A DNA stretch of 64,000 nucleotides from Hamiltosporidium tvaerminnensis (taxonomy: Eukaryota > Microsporidia > Dubosqiidae): positions 1,289,501 through 1,353,500 of the forward strand of contig CM061247.1 in NCBI GenBank assembly GCA_022605425.2, in the 5' to 3' direction. Numbering within the stretch: position 1 is the first letter of the stretch; each line of letters begins with the position of its first letter. Below the pieces are notes generated by a model, which worked only from the letters and a program-made list of their open reading frames with translations, was not told the DNA's origin and searched no databases. The translations under genes and the position numbers were made by a program. Positions 33,126 through 44,499 of the stretch are shown here, one piece after another.

Positions 33126-33170
33126 GCATTAGAAGTAAAACAAATAAAATAATTTTTTACAAATTAAAAT

Positions 33171-33460
33171 TTTATTTTCTGAAATATAAACTTCGACTTT
33201 AAAATTATTTCCAATAAATAAATGTAAATTTCAGTATAAATTTTATTTTCTGAAATATAAACTTCATTTTAAAATTATTTCCAGTAAATAAATGTAAATT
33301 TCAGTATAAATTTTATTTTCTGAAATATAAACTTCGACTTTAAAATTATTTCCAGTAAATAAATGTAAATTTCAGTATAAATTTTATTTTCTGAAATATA
33401 AACTTCGACTTTAAAATTATTTCCAGTAAATAAATGTAAATTTCAGTATAAATTTTATTT
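33171..33460. repeat. 70/71-bp tandem repeat, four units
   Basis: Units start with TTTATTTTCTGAAATATAAA at 33171, 33242, 33312 and 33383, with a partial fifth at 33454. The units are nearly identical, so the array is young. It lies between a decayed 730-bp repeat and a retrotransposon 3' end. Confidence 0.9.
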
Positions 33461-33589
33461 CTTTAATTTATAACTTATTTTTAATTTAAGTTATAACTTA
33501 ATTTTATTTTTTTTTTAATTTTATTTTTAATTTTATTTCTTTACTAATAATGCGATCTGAGAGAAAGATAGTGTTATACATTTAAAAAC

Positions 33590-33735
33590 AAAAAATTACA
33601 CTCTTATTTCAAATGAAGGACATACTCTAGACGAACCGACAATAAATATAAATGAAGAGTCGTATTTAGAAGAAGAAAATATCTAAAAGTGGAATAAAAA
33701 CATTTTAACCCTGAAATCTATTAAATAAAAGTAAT
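33590..33735 (+). mobile_element. RLE-type retrotransposon, 3'-end fragment
   Basis: The last 30 or so codons and the 3' untranslated tail of the element are present (CGAACCGACAATAA, AATGAAGAGTCG, then ATTTTAACCC and TATTAAATAAA). The 5' part is missing, as in a strongly truncated insertion. A 730-bp repeat begins just 18 bp downstream. Confidence 0.75.
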
Positions 33736-33753
33736 TCTTATTAAATAGTTAAT

Positions 33754-34483
33754 AGGTGGAGGGAGGATAACCACATAAAAAACTTTCTGCTTGGCAATGA
33801 TTGTGTGAAACTGGTGTGAGATCATTGTTTGGATTTTTGGTGGGAATACAACCACACTACATCTTCGGTTGTTCCATGGGAGTTGTTATGAGGAGGAGAG
33901 GTCTAAGAAATGGTGAAACTTTTTCTACGAATTTATTTGTAGTTTTTTATGTAACCAGATTGCAGACCGCAGCTGAACATGTAGGTAATCGCCATGTAAA
34001 AGCATGGAAACCTAGCCTTGCTTACTCGGGTTAGAAGACTTAGCGCCTGGGAGATATAAAAATAAAACCCATTAAAAGCCGGGAGAGCTAAGTAGCAGGT
34101 TATACCTGTTGGTATGACATTGCACTGTCTAGGTGGACCCCATGTAAGTCTCTGAAATATATCTTAGCTAGAAGTTTATTGGGTTCAGAAAGTGTAGAGT
34201 AAGTGGGAATGCTGCATAGTCTTGGGGGATCCCAGGGTGGGCTTCGGCCTTCGATCACACTCCATGCAACGGACATTAACGAACTCCGGGCAACTGCCTC
34301 GCCTATTAATTAGGTTCTACACACCTGGTAGATGAAAGGCTTTGGGACGTAGGTATCGCAGGGGTTACCGATGGAGTGTTGGGGTAGCAGTTATTTATGT
34401 TAAACCTAGAACTGCGTTAATGTCATGAAAACAAATATAACACTTGCCACTATTGTAAAAAGATGTGATATTTTTAAATAAAG
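33754..34483 (+). mobile_element. 730-bp repeat, copy F
   Basis: This 730-bp copy lies between perfect 15-bp direct repeats of TATTAAATAGTTAAT (33739-33753 and 34484-34498). It is near identical to copies A and D. It ends TTTTTAAATAAAG directly at the duplication. The insertion is at the downstream flank of a retrotransposon 3' end. Confidence 0.85.
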
Positions 34484-34590
34484 TATTAAATAGTTAATTA
34501 TTTTTTAATATAAAATGCAATAAAATAAAATAAAAAAATATAAATAAAACTTATTATTTATTTCATGCTTTTATAAATCTGTTATTTAAA

Positions 34591-34716
34591 AATTAATTTA
34601 AATAAAATTTAAAGTTTTCTATTTTTAATCCATAGGAATTTCTTAAATTCTCAAAATTAATTAAATAAAATCTAAAGTTTTCTATTTTTAATTCTAATTT
34701 CTTAATTTCTTAAATA
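34591..34716. repeat. 63-bp tandem duplication upstream of the Yop1-like gene
   Basis: Two units share AAAGTTTTCTATTTTTAAT, 63 bp apart (34611 and 34674), with similar flanks. Confidence 0.7.
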
Positions 34717-34839
34717 ATTTAAAAATCCTATTATTTTTCTAGATTTCTAAAAATTATGTCATTAAACATAAAATAAACAAATAAAACCATCAAAAATATA
34801 ATTAAAGAGAAAAAACAAATACAATAAAAAAAAGCGGTA

Positions 34840-34843
34840 CCCC
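34840..34843 (+). promoter_or_regulatory. CCCC start-site motif of the Yop1-like gene
   Basis: TACCCCTTATGGA at the start codon has the same core as the gene at 22024. Confidence 0.55.
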
Positions 34844-34845
34844 TT

Positions 34846-35424
34846 ATGGAATCCTTAAAAAAACTTGCAGTAAAATTTCCTGTTCTTGCGCAACTTGAAT
34901 CAAAAACACAAGGAAAAATGAAACAAGAATATTCTGTAGTGGTGGCTATTTCATTAGTAGTAATAATTATATTATCTACACCCATTGGTGGTATTTTAGG
35001 TAGTTTATGTGCTGTTTTAGTACCGATGAAAGAAACCTTGACACTTCTTAAACAGGTAAATCCTAAGAAAGAAGAATTTAGACATGCCGTGATATTTTGG
35101 TTATTCTTTTCTTTTTTACTTTTTTTAGATGCCTATCTGGCATTCTTGTTGGCTATGATACCTCTTTATACGATATTGAGATTTATCTTTTTACTTTGGA
35201 TAGGTCCATGTAAATTTGGTGGTACAGCCTTTTTATATGAAAATATTTTAGCAAAAATACCAGAAAAGTTCTATTCATATGATACACCTGAAGATGCGAT
35301 TAAAAGTGCTGCTAAAGTCGCTAAAGATGCTTTTAATTCAACTGCTAAAAATGGTACGAGTAAAATACAAGAAGAAGGTGTTAAAAAGGTAATTAGACCA
35401 GAGGGGGATAAGAAAAATGAATAA
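34846..35424 (+). CDS. YOP1: Yop1/REEP5-type ER membrane-shaping protein (TB2/DP1/HVA22 family)
   Basis: This protein bends endoplasmic reticulum membrane into tubules by inserting two hydrophobic hairpins. In its 192 residues the first hairpin spans about 28-64 and the second about 80-123. They are joined by a basic stretch (KQVNPKKEEF) that leads into the family phrase FWLFFSFLLFLDAY. The signature LLWIGPCKFGGTAFLYENIL sits at about 116-135. The C-terminal region from about 147 (TPEDAIKSAAKVAKDAF) looks like the amphipathic helix of Yop1/DP1. The length is typical. The start is fixed by the CCCCTT context. It stands alone next to repeats, so neighbours give no extra hint. Confidence 0.92.
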   Translation: MESLKKLAVKFPVLAQLESKTQGKMKQEYSVVVAISLVVIIILSTPIGGILGSLCAVLVPMKETLTLLKQVNPKKEEFRHAVIFWLFFSFLLFLDAYLAFLLAMIPLYTILRFIFLLWIGPCKFGGTAFLYENILAKIPEKFYSYDTPEDAIKSAAKVAKDAFNSTAKNGTSKIQEEGVKKVIRPEGDKKNE

Positions 35425-36239
35425 AACAGTCTTTCATTCTTTTTTTTAAATTTTTTATTCTTTTTTTTAAATTTTTTATTTTTTTACTCTTTTTTTAATT
35501 TTTTATTTTTTTTTACTCTTTTTTTTACTCTTTTTTTTTTACTCTTTTTTTTTATTTTAAATAAATAGAATAACCTTTACTAAAATAAATAATATAACAC
35601 TTACATAATCAACATAAATTATTTTTAGAAGAGTTAACAAATTCCTAAAATAATAAAAATATAATTTTGGTAAAAAGTTATAAATTATTTTTAAATATTT
35701 TTTAATTATTTTTAAAGCATTAATATATTAAGGACAGACAGGAAAAGGCACAATGAAAGATTAAATGAAATGATACTTTTTCAAATGAAAAATAAACCTA
35801 TAAATTAATTGCTATTTCTCTCATTATAAATATATTGGAATATTTTTTTATTCAGGAGAAAATGAAATCAATTATAAGATTTTCCTCAATCATTCAATTT
35901 AAGATTTATTTACATATTTATTTTAAGTTTATATGTACAAGACAACCCTGATTAAATAAATATTAGTTTATTACGGATTTGTAAAATAAATTAGTAATAA
36001 TATAATTCAATTAATTGATTAAAACTACTAAGTAAGAATTATATTTTAGTATTTATACATCAAATAGAAAGATAAAAGAATGATTATAAGTATTATTGAG
36101 TGGTTTAAGGTATTACAATGAAATTATTTATTAGAAATATTTAAGAATTAATGGTAATGTATGTTTAGAATGAAAATATTAAAAAGGTTAATGAGTCAAA
36201 ATTATCCAAAAAGTTACATATCAAATTCAATATATTATT
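35425..36239. other. T-rich downstream region, no gene
   Basis: From 35435 to about 35560 a degenerate repeat of T runs with ACTC or AAAT breaks follows the Yop1-like stop codon. The remainder is AT-rich with nothing recognisable. Confidence 0.5.
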
Positions 36240-36440
36240 TTGAACACGAAATAAAGGGCATGCTTGTTATATAGGTGTTTCATCTGAAATAATTTGTAAA
36301 AAGTAAGGATTTGATTTAAACAGAAAATTGGTTTTTTATTACCTTAAATACCCTAAAGATTTTCTTGAAAAGGCTCGTAAAAAATAAATCTATTCAGTGT
36401 CGATAAAATAAGAAATGAAATAAAATTTACTATAAAATAA
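36240..36440 (+). mobile_element. RLE-type retrotransposon, short N-terminal remnant
   Basis: AAAGATTTTCTTGAAAAGGC and the next bases match the N-terminal region of the other copies (LSKDLLEKARK). A weaker match extends upstream. A decayed 730-bp repeat follows at once, as if inserted into the element. Confidence 0.45.
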
Positions 36441-37165
36441 CTGGAAGAGAAGCGCTAATCACATTAAGGACTTTCTTCTTGGTAATTATTAGATAAAATT
36501 ACTGTGAAAGCTTATTGCTTGGCTTTCCCGTTAGAATGAAAATCACATCACATTTTCGGTCAATTCATGGGAGCTTGTATGAGAAAAGTAAAGTCTACGA
36601 AATAGCAAACCTTTTCGACAAATTTTTTTGTGGTTTTTTATGTAACTAGATCGCATACCGCAGTTGAACTTGTAGGTAATTTCCATGTAAAGGCATAGAA
36701 ACCTAGCTTTGCTTACACTGTTTAAAAGACTTAGCGCCTTGGAGATATGAAAATAAAATTATTTAAAAAGCCAGAAATACTGAGTAGCAGGTTATACCTG
36801 TTTTCATAACATTGCAAAGTCTAGGTGGGCGCCATATAAGTGGCGAAGATATATTTTTGCTGGCAGTCTATCAGGTTCGGCAGTTGTAGATTAGGTAGTA
36901 ATGCTACTGATTTTTAAGAAGACCAAAGCGTGTTTCGACTGGCGACCACACATCGGGCATGGAAATTAACAAGTCTGGGCAACTGCTTCGCCTATTTAAA
37001 GGGTACTATGCATATGTAGACGTGGATATTTGGAATGTAAGTATGCTAGACTTCCTGATAGACCGGAGGGAAGGTGGTTAGCTATTTTAAACCTAGAACT
37101 GACCAATTCCGTCAAAAAATATAAAATTACTTTTGCGTTAAAAATATGTTATACTTCATAAATAA
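36441..37165 (+). mobile_element. 730-bp repeat, copy G (decayed)
   Basis: Family blocks such as CATGGGAGCTTGTATGAG, GTAAAGGCATAGAAACCTAG and AAACCTAGAACTG are kept in order. Divergence is high and the UUCG stem is disrupted. Edges are approximate. Confidence 0.75.
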
Positions 37166-38899
37166 ATCTTTTAAAAAGATAATTTGCATTATAGTCATAG
37201 AGCACGTCAGCCCATGGATTCTTTTGGGAAATGAGATCGAAGTACTTAAATAGTTAGATAAATCGCCAAATCTTAATCCAATAAGAGTATATTTTCTTAA
37301 TAAAAAAAATCGTTTAATAAAGACAACACTGATTTGTTTCAAAAAGCCAAAGTATATGCGAAAAAATCTATCTTTATACAGTTCTGAATCTTTATTCTAA
37401 TATTCTAAACATTTTAATGGAATATTGAGTTTCAACGAAGGAGATGCACATTTTAAAATGAAGTGTGTAGTTTTTTGGACAGGCATTTCTAATATTATTT
37501 AATAAAACCTCATAAATTTCTGAATTTGACACGATATAGAAAATTACTTGTTATGTTTATATAAGACATCAATCGCTATTATTAGGAATTAAAATTGCAT
37601 TTAAACTAAATCTATGAAATCCTTATCTATCTTGTTTTATGCCTTTTTATTTAGTACCTATTGTATAATAGATTAAAATAGGGCAACTCGGATTGTTTTT
37701 TCAATTCTTGTTCCAATGAATAAATATGATTGGTTTTTTTCGAATTATTCTACGTCCTACGGAATGTATCTTTATGTTTCAATTTGTATTAAAAAATAGC
37801 CATTTATTCCTTCTTTTAGATTTTAGATGGATCTATGAAATTTATCACAAATTATGTTTCTTTTCAAATGTATAATTATACTGGGCCAAAGATCGTATAG
37901 ATTTTAAATCTTGTTTCTGTCTTAGAGCACACATATAAAGATATTTATTTTTAAATTTAGAAATATGTACATTGATGAAATTAATTGATAAACAACTTTT
38001 TCAAATAAAACAATTAAACATTGTTTTAATAAATGAAAAGGTGTTGATGCAGTGTAAATAAATTACAAATTATATGTTTACTTTTAGCGATCTGATCTTG
38101 AGCCTAGAAATGATATATCTAAAATATTTTATAAAAAAAATTGTAGATCGGTTATATATATAGATGAGTGTATATATTGAAATATAAGAGCATCTAATCT
38201 AGTTTTTTCTCATTAGCAACTTGATGTACCTAATTTGATCAGAATCGAGAAAATCATACTCATAAAACCCGTGAAAAAAACCCCGATTATGCAAATCGTT
38301 AAAAGACTTAAAATATAAATGCATGTTGGTTTTTGATCTCATTAATACGTGGCAAAGTCATTTCGCTATAAAATAAAAACATTGAATTTACAACTAAGGA
38401 ATTGAAATGAAAAGGCTCTGAAAACGAGTAGAAAATTACATATATTAAATGTATGAGAATAAGATTTCGAGCTATAACGGAAATTGTGCATGCACCTAAT
38501 AGAGATATATTGATAGACCTGAAAAATCCCAGTTCTATGGGCCGATTATTTTGTAGGGCATTTTGGTGAGATTAAATAATCAGGAAAAAACGATTTTCGA
38601 AGATGTTTACACAAACTTTAGCTTAATAAATGTGCTCGTATTCTATCCCGAGAAACCGAAGTGCCTATTATTAAGCCTGTAACTAACAAAACAGCGAGAA
38701 TCGCCTACTAAACGCCAAAATATTGCGGTATGAAGGGGAAAAAGTCATTACTGAAAGAATGTTTAGCCTTAGTGTGATAATCCAATAGAAAACCCAGAAG
38801 CAATGTTAAGAAAATTTTTAAAACTCATATTTTTTCATATCCCAAAAAAACTGAAAAAATTGTAACTGACAGAAAAATAGGAAATTCGCTCAAATATTT
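37166..38899. other. AT-rich stretch without a recognisable gene
   Basis: No open frame. The part after about 38600 may belong to the decayed LINE that becomes recognisable from 38900, but I cannot show it. Confidence 0.4.
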
Positions 38900-39995
38900 A
38901 CTTTTAAAGTATTTCATAGGGTCATGACCGTACACATGGCACATATTCGGAATATACTATTGTGGTATACTGAAAACGTTTTGGGAAAGATGGATCAGAA
39001 ATTAACCAGATATTTACCGTAAACTCTCTGTTGAAATGATTTAGTAGGGAAGCAAATCATGCATAAACTTTTTTGATTATAAGCAAGCATATGATGATGC
39101 TAATAAAACCATTTGAAACTGCTTTTAAAGTTACGAATACCCGAGAATAATATAAGCCACATTATAATCGTTCTGAGATAGACAACCAACTAGATTATTT
39201 TTGCAATTATAAGGCAGGGAAATTAAAATTTATTATGATTTGAAACAATAAAATGCTCCCCTTGTATGCTTCTGGATACGAATATTTAAATGTCTAGCTG
39301 AAAGACAAAATTCAATCCTAAAACATTTTATACAACAAAGAAGCGTACACACTTGGTTTTGTTGATGAGATCGATAGTATTTGAAAATATTTAATCTCTT
39401 TGAGACAGTTTCCGAAAAACCGAGCCTGTATTACAAAAGAAGGGTACATGGTAATTTTGAGAAACAGAAAACCAATTTTTTACTATTTTTAAGAATCTGA
39501 TATCGTATGATAAAGAACTCTCTTGTTTGAATGACTAGAAGTTGTTCTGAGCAGACAAAATGGCAATGTAAAGGCTAGAATAAATGTAAAAAGCATAAGT
39601 TAACTTACAAAAGATTAACCACCTTCGTGTCAAAAAAAATAGAAGTAATTCAGTCCTAGTGTGTTTTTGGTTTTATAAATTGATATAAACTGACTCCATT
39701 GAGGAGTTTTTCATCGTTTTAGAACCAAGGATTCTAAATAAAATTTGACCCAATAAAAATCAGTGAGGCTAATTGCAAATATATGATGCGATCACCGTAG
39801 AATTGTTTATCAGAATTCAGGCTTAAACAACAAAATGTAGCAATAGTGTCTCATGTCCGGCTTGTTGGAAATATTTCCCAAAATCAGAATTACAGAAAGC
39901 ATGACCGCAAGACCTCAATGAGCCGATAGATTTTAATTTGAGAACAAGATGGCTTGATGATCTAATAAGAACAATAATTTATTTGACATGTAAAA
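38900..39995 (+). mobile_element. decayed LINE with RTE/Jockey-like reverse transcriptase
   Basis: Family phrases appear in order through many frame breaks. They are GSEINQIFTVNSLLK near 38990 (pattern DQIFTLRQIL), FDYKQAYDDANKT near 39073 (RT motif A, F-DYKQAYD-S), GFVDEIDSI near 39358 (motif C, in place of YADDIDII) and RLVGNISQ near 39860. LRTRWLDDLIRT follows near 39940 (tail pattern R-RW-DD). The catalytic Asp pair is already altered. This is a second non-LTR family, probably the same type as the tail at 31462. Confidence 0.6.
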
Positions 39996-41940
39996 ATACA
40001 AAATCTGGTTCTTAATCGAGATAAAGGATATTTATAGCAGATAAGACTAGAATATTAATTATCAGATCAGCTATTAATTAGCATTCAAAGAAAAATTTAT
40101 GCTTCTCATATATTATAACTTAAACCCATAGGCATTTTTTGCACTATTTTTTCTTCAAAAATTTGTTTTTACTAATATATATTTTTAAAGAAAAAAATCA
40201 GTTGGTTTTAGAAGAAAAGGTATTCTAATATTTATGCACTCAAATCGACCTAGGTTGGCTGTTCTATTTTCATATAATAGGATATATTTGTAGCCAATAA
40301 AAAGCTAAAAACATCATAGACTTAAAATTCGAAAACTAGTATATCTTTTATTGGCGTAATAATGTATTTAGCATCATTATCATGGCTTATTTACTCCGAT
40401 GTTTAATATATAAATTACATTTTTCTATTTTATTCCAGATGCTGTAATTTCATATAAAAATATTTGCCTGTGGAAATAATTTATACGGGACAAAGAACAT
40501 ATCTAATGAAAAAAGTCTAACACAAATCTTCGATCGAAAGCGAATAATTTTTAATTATGACTTGAACCTATTTTAGTTTTCATTTGTAAAACAGATCGTA
40601 CGAAACTTAAAAATGCATATTACTGAATAAGAAAATTAATCTCTTTTTTTGTTAGCTTTTCGAATATATGTACTGAAAATTGCAAAATAATACAGATTAT
40701 TTCAGATATATTCAGTATGATTATTTGCTGTTTCATATAATTATATGCATAAAGGCGCATCTTTGGAAGTTAGATAAGAGACTTTATTAAGTTTTAACAT
40801 AGCGGTTTAAAGTCGGGCGGGGGTGTTAAGTATCAATGTTGTAGAAGTTTCAATTTAAACTTCTGATTTATATTTTAAGTAAAGATTTGGATGGGGTTTT
40901 TTTAAGCCTTTCGCCGCCAAATTTTTAAAATTCTTTTCCATTGATTAATTTCTACCAAAAAATATATTCATAATTTAATATTTTAAAAAAATGTGCTATT
41001 GTTCTTAAAAAGTAACAAATAAACATATGTATTGTGCTAAAATACTCAAAAAAATGGTATAATATCAAAATGTAAATATAATATCTTATCGCCGGTATAA
41101 ATTTTTTAGTTTTTGGATTAAATTTTAAATACTAAGAAAAATTTATGGATTAATTTAATCGCAGATAACACGTTCATTTTTTTTTCTATTAAACCAAGAA
41201 GTGGATATGAATTAAAACTTTGAAGAACAGGCATTGCATTAGTTTGAGAATGAAAAATAGCCAAAATACCATGAATTTTGTAAAGGCTCGAAACAAAACA
41301 AAGGATTTAAATTAAAAAATGCTTTGTTACTATTTAGAATAGATATGAAGGGGTGTTTTTTGTACAAAAATGACCACAAAATGGAAAATTAAATCCAAGA
41401 CAAAAATTATAGAACAAATAAATTTATGGTTAATTTACGTTCCCCAACCCTATTTTTAAGATGGTAAATGAGGTATTCGGATGGAAATGCTTATTTATTT
41501 AAAATTCCATGTATAAATTTTAATTTTACGGCTTGAACAACTAAGCCTTGATCGCTATATGTATTAATGTCAGTATAGTCAATTGAGATCAAAAAATGGA
41601 GTATTTGATAAATTAAAACTTGTTTATTCAACCCCATGCTTTTCATTTAAAGTATATACTATAATAACTGCAGGCTAATAGTATTTGCAAAAAGAAATAG
41701 TTCATATTCGACATAGAAATTACAGTATATAGGCCGATGAAACAAATAATTGAATGAAAAACTTTACTGAATTATTTAATGAAATTATTTGACAAAATAA
41801 ATAAATAATCAAATGTAAAGATCGATTAAAATTCCAAAATAATTATTTTCACTAAAGATAATCTTTTTTAATAAATTGCTTTAAATTTTAAAGTAAGTAA
41901 AATATTTTATTATCTATAGATACTTTATATTCGTGATTAT
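39996..41940. other. AT-rich stretch without a recognisable gene
   Basis: This is the 3' flank of the leucine-rich gene. No open frame or identifiable repeat. Confidence 0.5.
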
Positions 41941-44280
41941 TCAAATAAATGCTACAAAGTTGATAAGATTCATTCCAGTGAGCAGATCTATATATTTTTT
42001 ATTTCTTTCCTCAAAGTTCATGGCAGATATTCTTAAAAACTTGAGATTTTTAAATGATAAAATTGAAAATAATTCTGAACTTGTAAATTCGTTTACATAG
42101 AGCTGTAATTTGCTTACAGTTTTTCTAATATTAGACCGAAGTATTTTTTCTAGGATATTAAACTCTATATCTATTTTAAAAACGCATAATTTTAGACATT
42201 TGAGTGTTTTTATATTTTCAATAATATCAATATCATCTAAATGTAAAGCATCTGCATCATAAACAAGTTTTTCCAGGAAATCAAAACACACAAAGAAAGA
42301 AAAAATGTGTAAAGAACTGAATTTTGAAGAATTTTGATACATGACTTCGTTTGTATATTTAAAACAACACAAATTTGGTAACAAAACTGGTTTTTTAAGT
42401 CTTGAAATACTAGCATCAATCATATTATCTTCTATTAAAAAACTTTTAAAGGCTACATCTGGGCTATAAGACAGACAAACTAGCAGATATCTTAAGGCGA
42501 TAAATCTAGTTATAAAATAATAATATTGAATATTCAAATGATGAGTTATGTCGTAAAATTCCATATGAATGACCGATTTGTTAATAAAATCTAGATTTTC
42601 ACAGGTTAAATTTTCATCAAAAACAAAATATTTGAACCAAACAAATATTAACTCCTTAGATCTCAATATAAACTTCAGAAGCTCACCGGTTAATTTTATA
42701 TTTGAAAGATATAAAGTTGATAAAGCTTTAAATGATTCCAAAAAGAAGTAATTACTTAAACTATTATTTTCAACATTTTTTAGATCCAAGTTCAATCGAG
42801 TTATATATTCGGGATGAAATAATTTTTTAAAATCAATCAGCTCATAATTTTGTTTACATAATTTTAAAGATATTCCAATTATATAATCCTTGAAATTATA
42901 TGTGGGTAATTCGTATAAATTATTTTCTGAATCAGAAATTTTAAAATTCTCTGAAAAATCTATGTAAATGTTTTTTCTATTCCCCTGAAATGAAGCCGAA
43001 GCCACTTTAGATAATATTTCGGTTAAAATAATAAAGCGAATTTTTACATATTTTATAGATTCAAATGTTGGGCTGCTTTCCAAACAAACTAATTCCTTCA
43101 TCTCTATTTTATTGAAAATTAATATGAGTTTTTCCTGATTTTTGAAGGCTTCTATTCTTTCCAAAATATATTTTGTATCACAGGCAACAATAAGTTTTAC
43201 AGTCTTTTTCGATTTAAAATAATTAATTTTATGTAGTTTATCAAATATTGGTAGATGGCTTTCTTCAACTAGCAGTGTAATTTTTTTTGGTTTTGGCGGC
43301 AGCGAAGAGACAATTATATCCATGTTCGTATCGTTAAATCTTGTGTATAAATCTAAATATAACTTATCTAAATAGAATATTTTTATCAAGATTTGCCATA
43401 TGCTACGAAATCTCGAATTTAAAAAATATTTATAAATTTCTAGTTCAATTCCTTCAATCTGCATATTCCTAAAAATGGAACGCTTTTTATGCAATTTTCT
43501 TCGAAAAAAAAGTCGATTTGGACTGTATTTATGAAATGTTTTATCTATAAAATATTTTGGGAGGAAATAAAATTTACAGAAATACTCGATCATATCAAGA
43601 ATAAATAAATTATTATATTCACTATAATCTAAAAATATTTCAGCAGTTTTCTCGGAGAAAGCTTCTTCTTTAAACATTACAGAATGGAAAGTCAATGACT
43701 TTATAAAATTCATATACAAGTGATTTCTTTTTATTCTAAAAATATTTAAATATTTTAAAATTTCGAAGGTTAAATTAGGCTCAATTGAAAACATATTGTC
43801 TTCTGCCTCCAAAAATTTTATAAAATAGGAGAATAACATGAAACAATTCTTTTCTATCCCAATAAAAATTTCTTCTTTATTTAAAAGAATTTTTTCATCT
43901 AGAAGATCGAATCCAAGCGATATTTGGTTTGGATAAATAAAATTAAACGTAGTCATAGAATTATGAGAATCACAAGAATCGTCATAATGAAATTCTCTAC
44001 CTTCAAAATTAGAAACCAGTGAACAGGTTTTCATACATAAAAAATACAAATCCTTTTGGTATAGCAAAGTATCACATTTTGTATTATTATTAATTTCCAT
44101 AATTGTTACATTAATGCAACATATATGAATCTTAATCAAGAACACTGTAAAAATAAAATGCTTAAGGAATTTAACCGCGCATATATTTTGATAAGAAATA
44201 CCAAAACAATGTTTGTATATATCTATCCTTCTATTTCTAAGATTATATTTTTCTTTATTTTCACTATTTACTATCCACAT
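41941..44280 (-). CDS. leucine-rich-repeat-like protein, lineage-specific family
   Basis: A 779-residue protein. A hydrophobic stretch at about 39-58 (FLKHFIFTVFLIKIHICC) could be a signal peptide or anchor if translation starts late. The first Met gives a long charged leader, so the true start is uncertain. From about 330 to the end, irregular leucine-rich units of 22-28 residues recur (YITRLNLDLKNVEN, ALSTLYLSNIKLTGELL, LKFLRISAMNFEE), as in degenerate LRR proteins. The last 100 residues align with the broken gene at the right edge of the window (VSKLQLYVNEFTSSELF against VTTLKIYFDEITHADIQ). No CCC tract is seen. Members of such families in microsporidia are thought to meet the host; that is inference here. 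Confidence 0.75.
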   Translation of the reverse strand: MWIVNSENKEKYNLRNRRIDIYKHCFGISYQNICAVKFLKHFIFTVFLIKIHICCINVTIMEINNNTKCDTLLYQKDLYFLCMKTCSLVSNFEGREFHYDDSCDSHNSMTTFNFIYPNQISLGFDLLDEKILLNKEEIFIGIEKNCFMLFSYFIKFLEAEDNMFSIEPNLTFEILKYLNIFRIKRNHLYMNFIKSLTFHSVMFKEEAFSEKTAEIFLDYSEYNNLFILDMIEYFCKFYFLPKYFIDKTFHKYSPNRLFFRRKLHKKRSIFRNMQIEGIELEIYKYFLNSRFRSIWQILIKIFYLDKLYLDLYTRFNDTNMDIIVSSLPPKPKKITLLVEESHLPIFDKLHKINYFKSKKTVKLIVACDTKYILERIEAFKNQEKLILIFNKIEMKELVCLESSPTFESIKYVKIRFIILTEILSKVASASFQGNRKNIYIDFSENFKISDSENNLYELPTYNFKDYIIGISLKLCKQNYELIDFKKLFHPEYITRLNLDLKNVENNSLSNYFFLESFKALSTLYLSNIKLTGELLKFILRSKELIFVWFKYFVFDENLTCENLDFINKSVIHMEFYDITHHLNIQYYYFITRFIALRYLLVCLSYSPDVAFKSFLIEDNMIDASISRLKKPVLLPNLCCFKYTNEVMYQNSSKFSSLHIFSFFVCFDFLEKLVYDADALHLDDIDIIENIKTLKCLKLCVFKIDIEFNILEKILRSNIRKTVSKLQLYVNEFTSSELFSILSFKNLKFLRISAMNFEERNKKYIDLLTGMNLINFVAFI

Positions 44281-44499
44281 GCGATTTTGAGGTCAAAAAT
44301 TTTCGAAAATATATATCTCTGAAAAACTTTATAATCAAAAAAAATCATAGCATATATTTTAATCTTTAAATTAAAAAACTAGGTTCTATTCGAACAAAAC
44401 TACTAACCGAAACAAAACAATTAATTTATTTTCTTTGCATAAAGTCAAATTATCCATCCTTTTGCCTCATAATCTTTGGACTTGCGAAGATATGGTTTG

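Noticed and set aside
32686-33202. Two short plus-strand frames of 69 and 98 codons
   Set aside because: They run antisense through a decayed 730-bp repeat and are not conserved in other copies.
33171-33460. CRISPR-like array
   Set aside because: The units are contiguous with no unique spacers, and the genome is eukaryotic.
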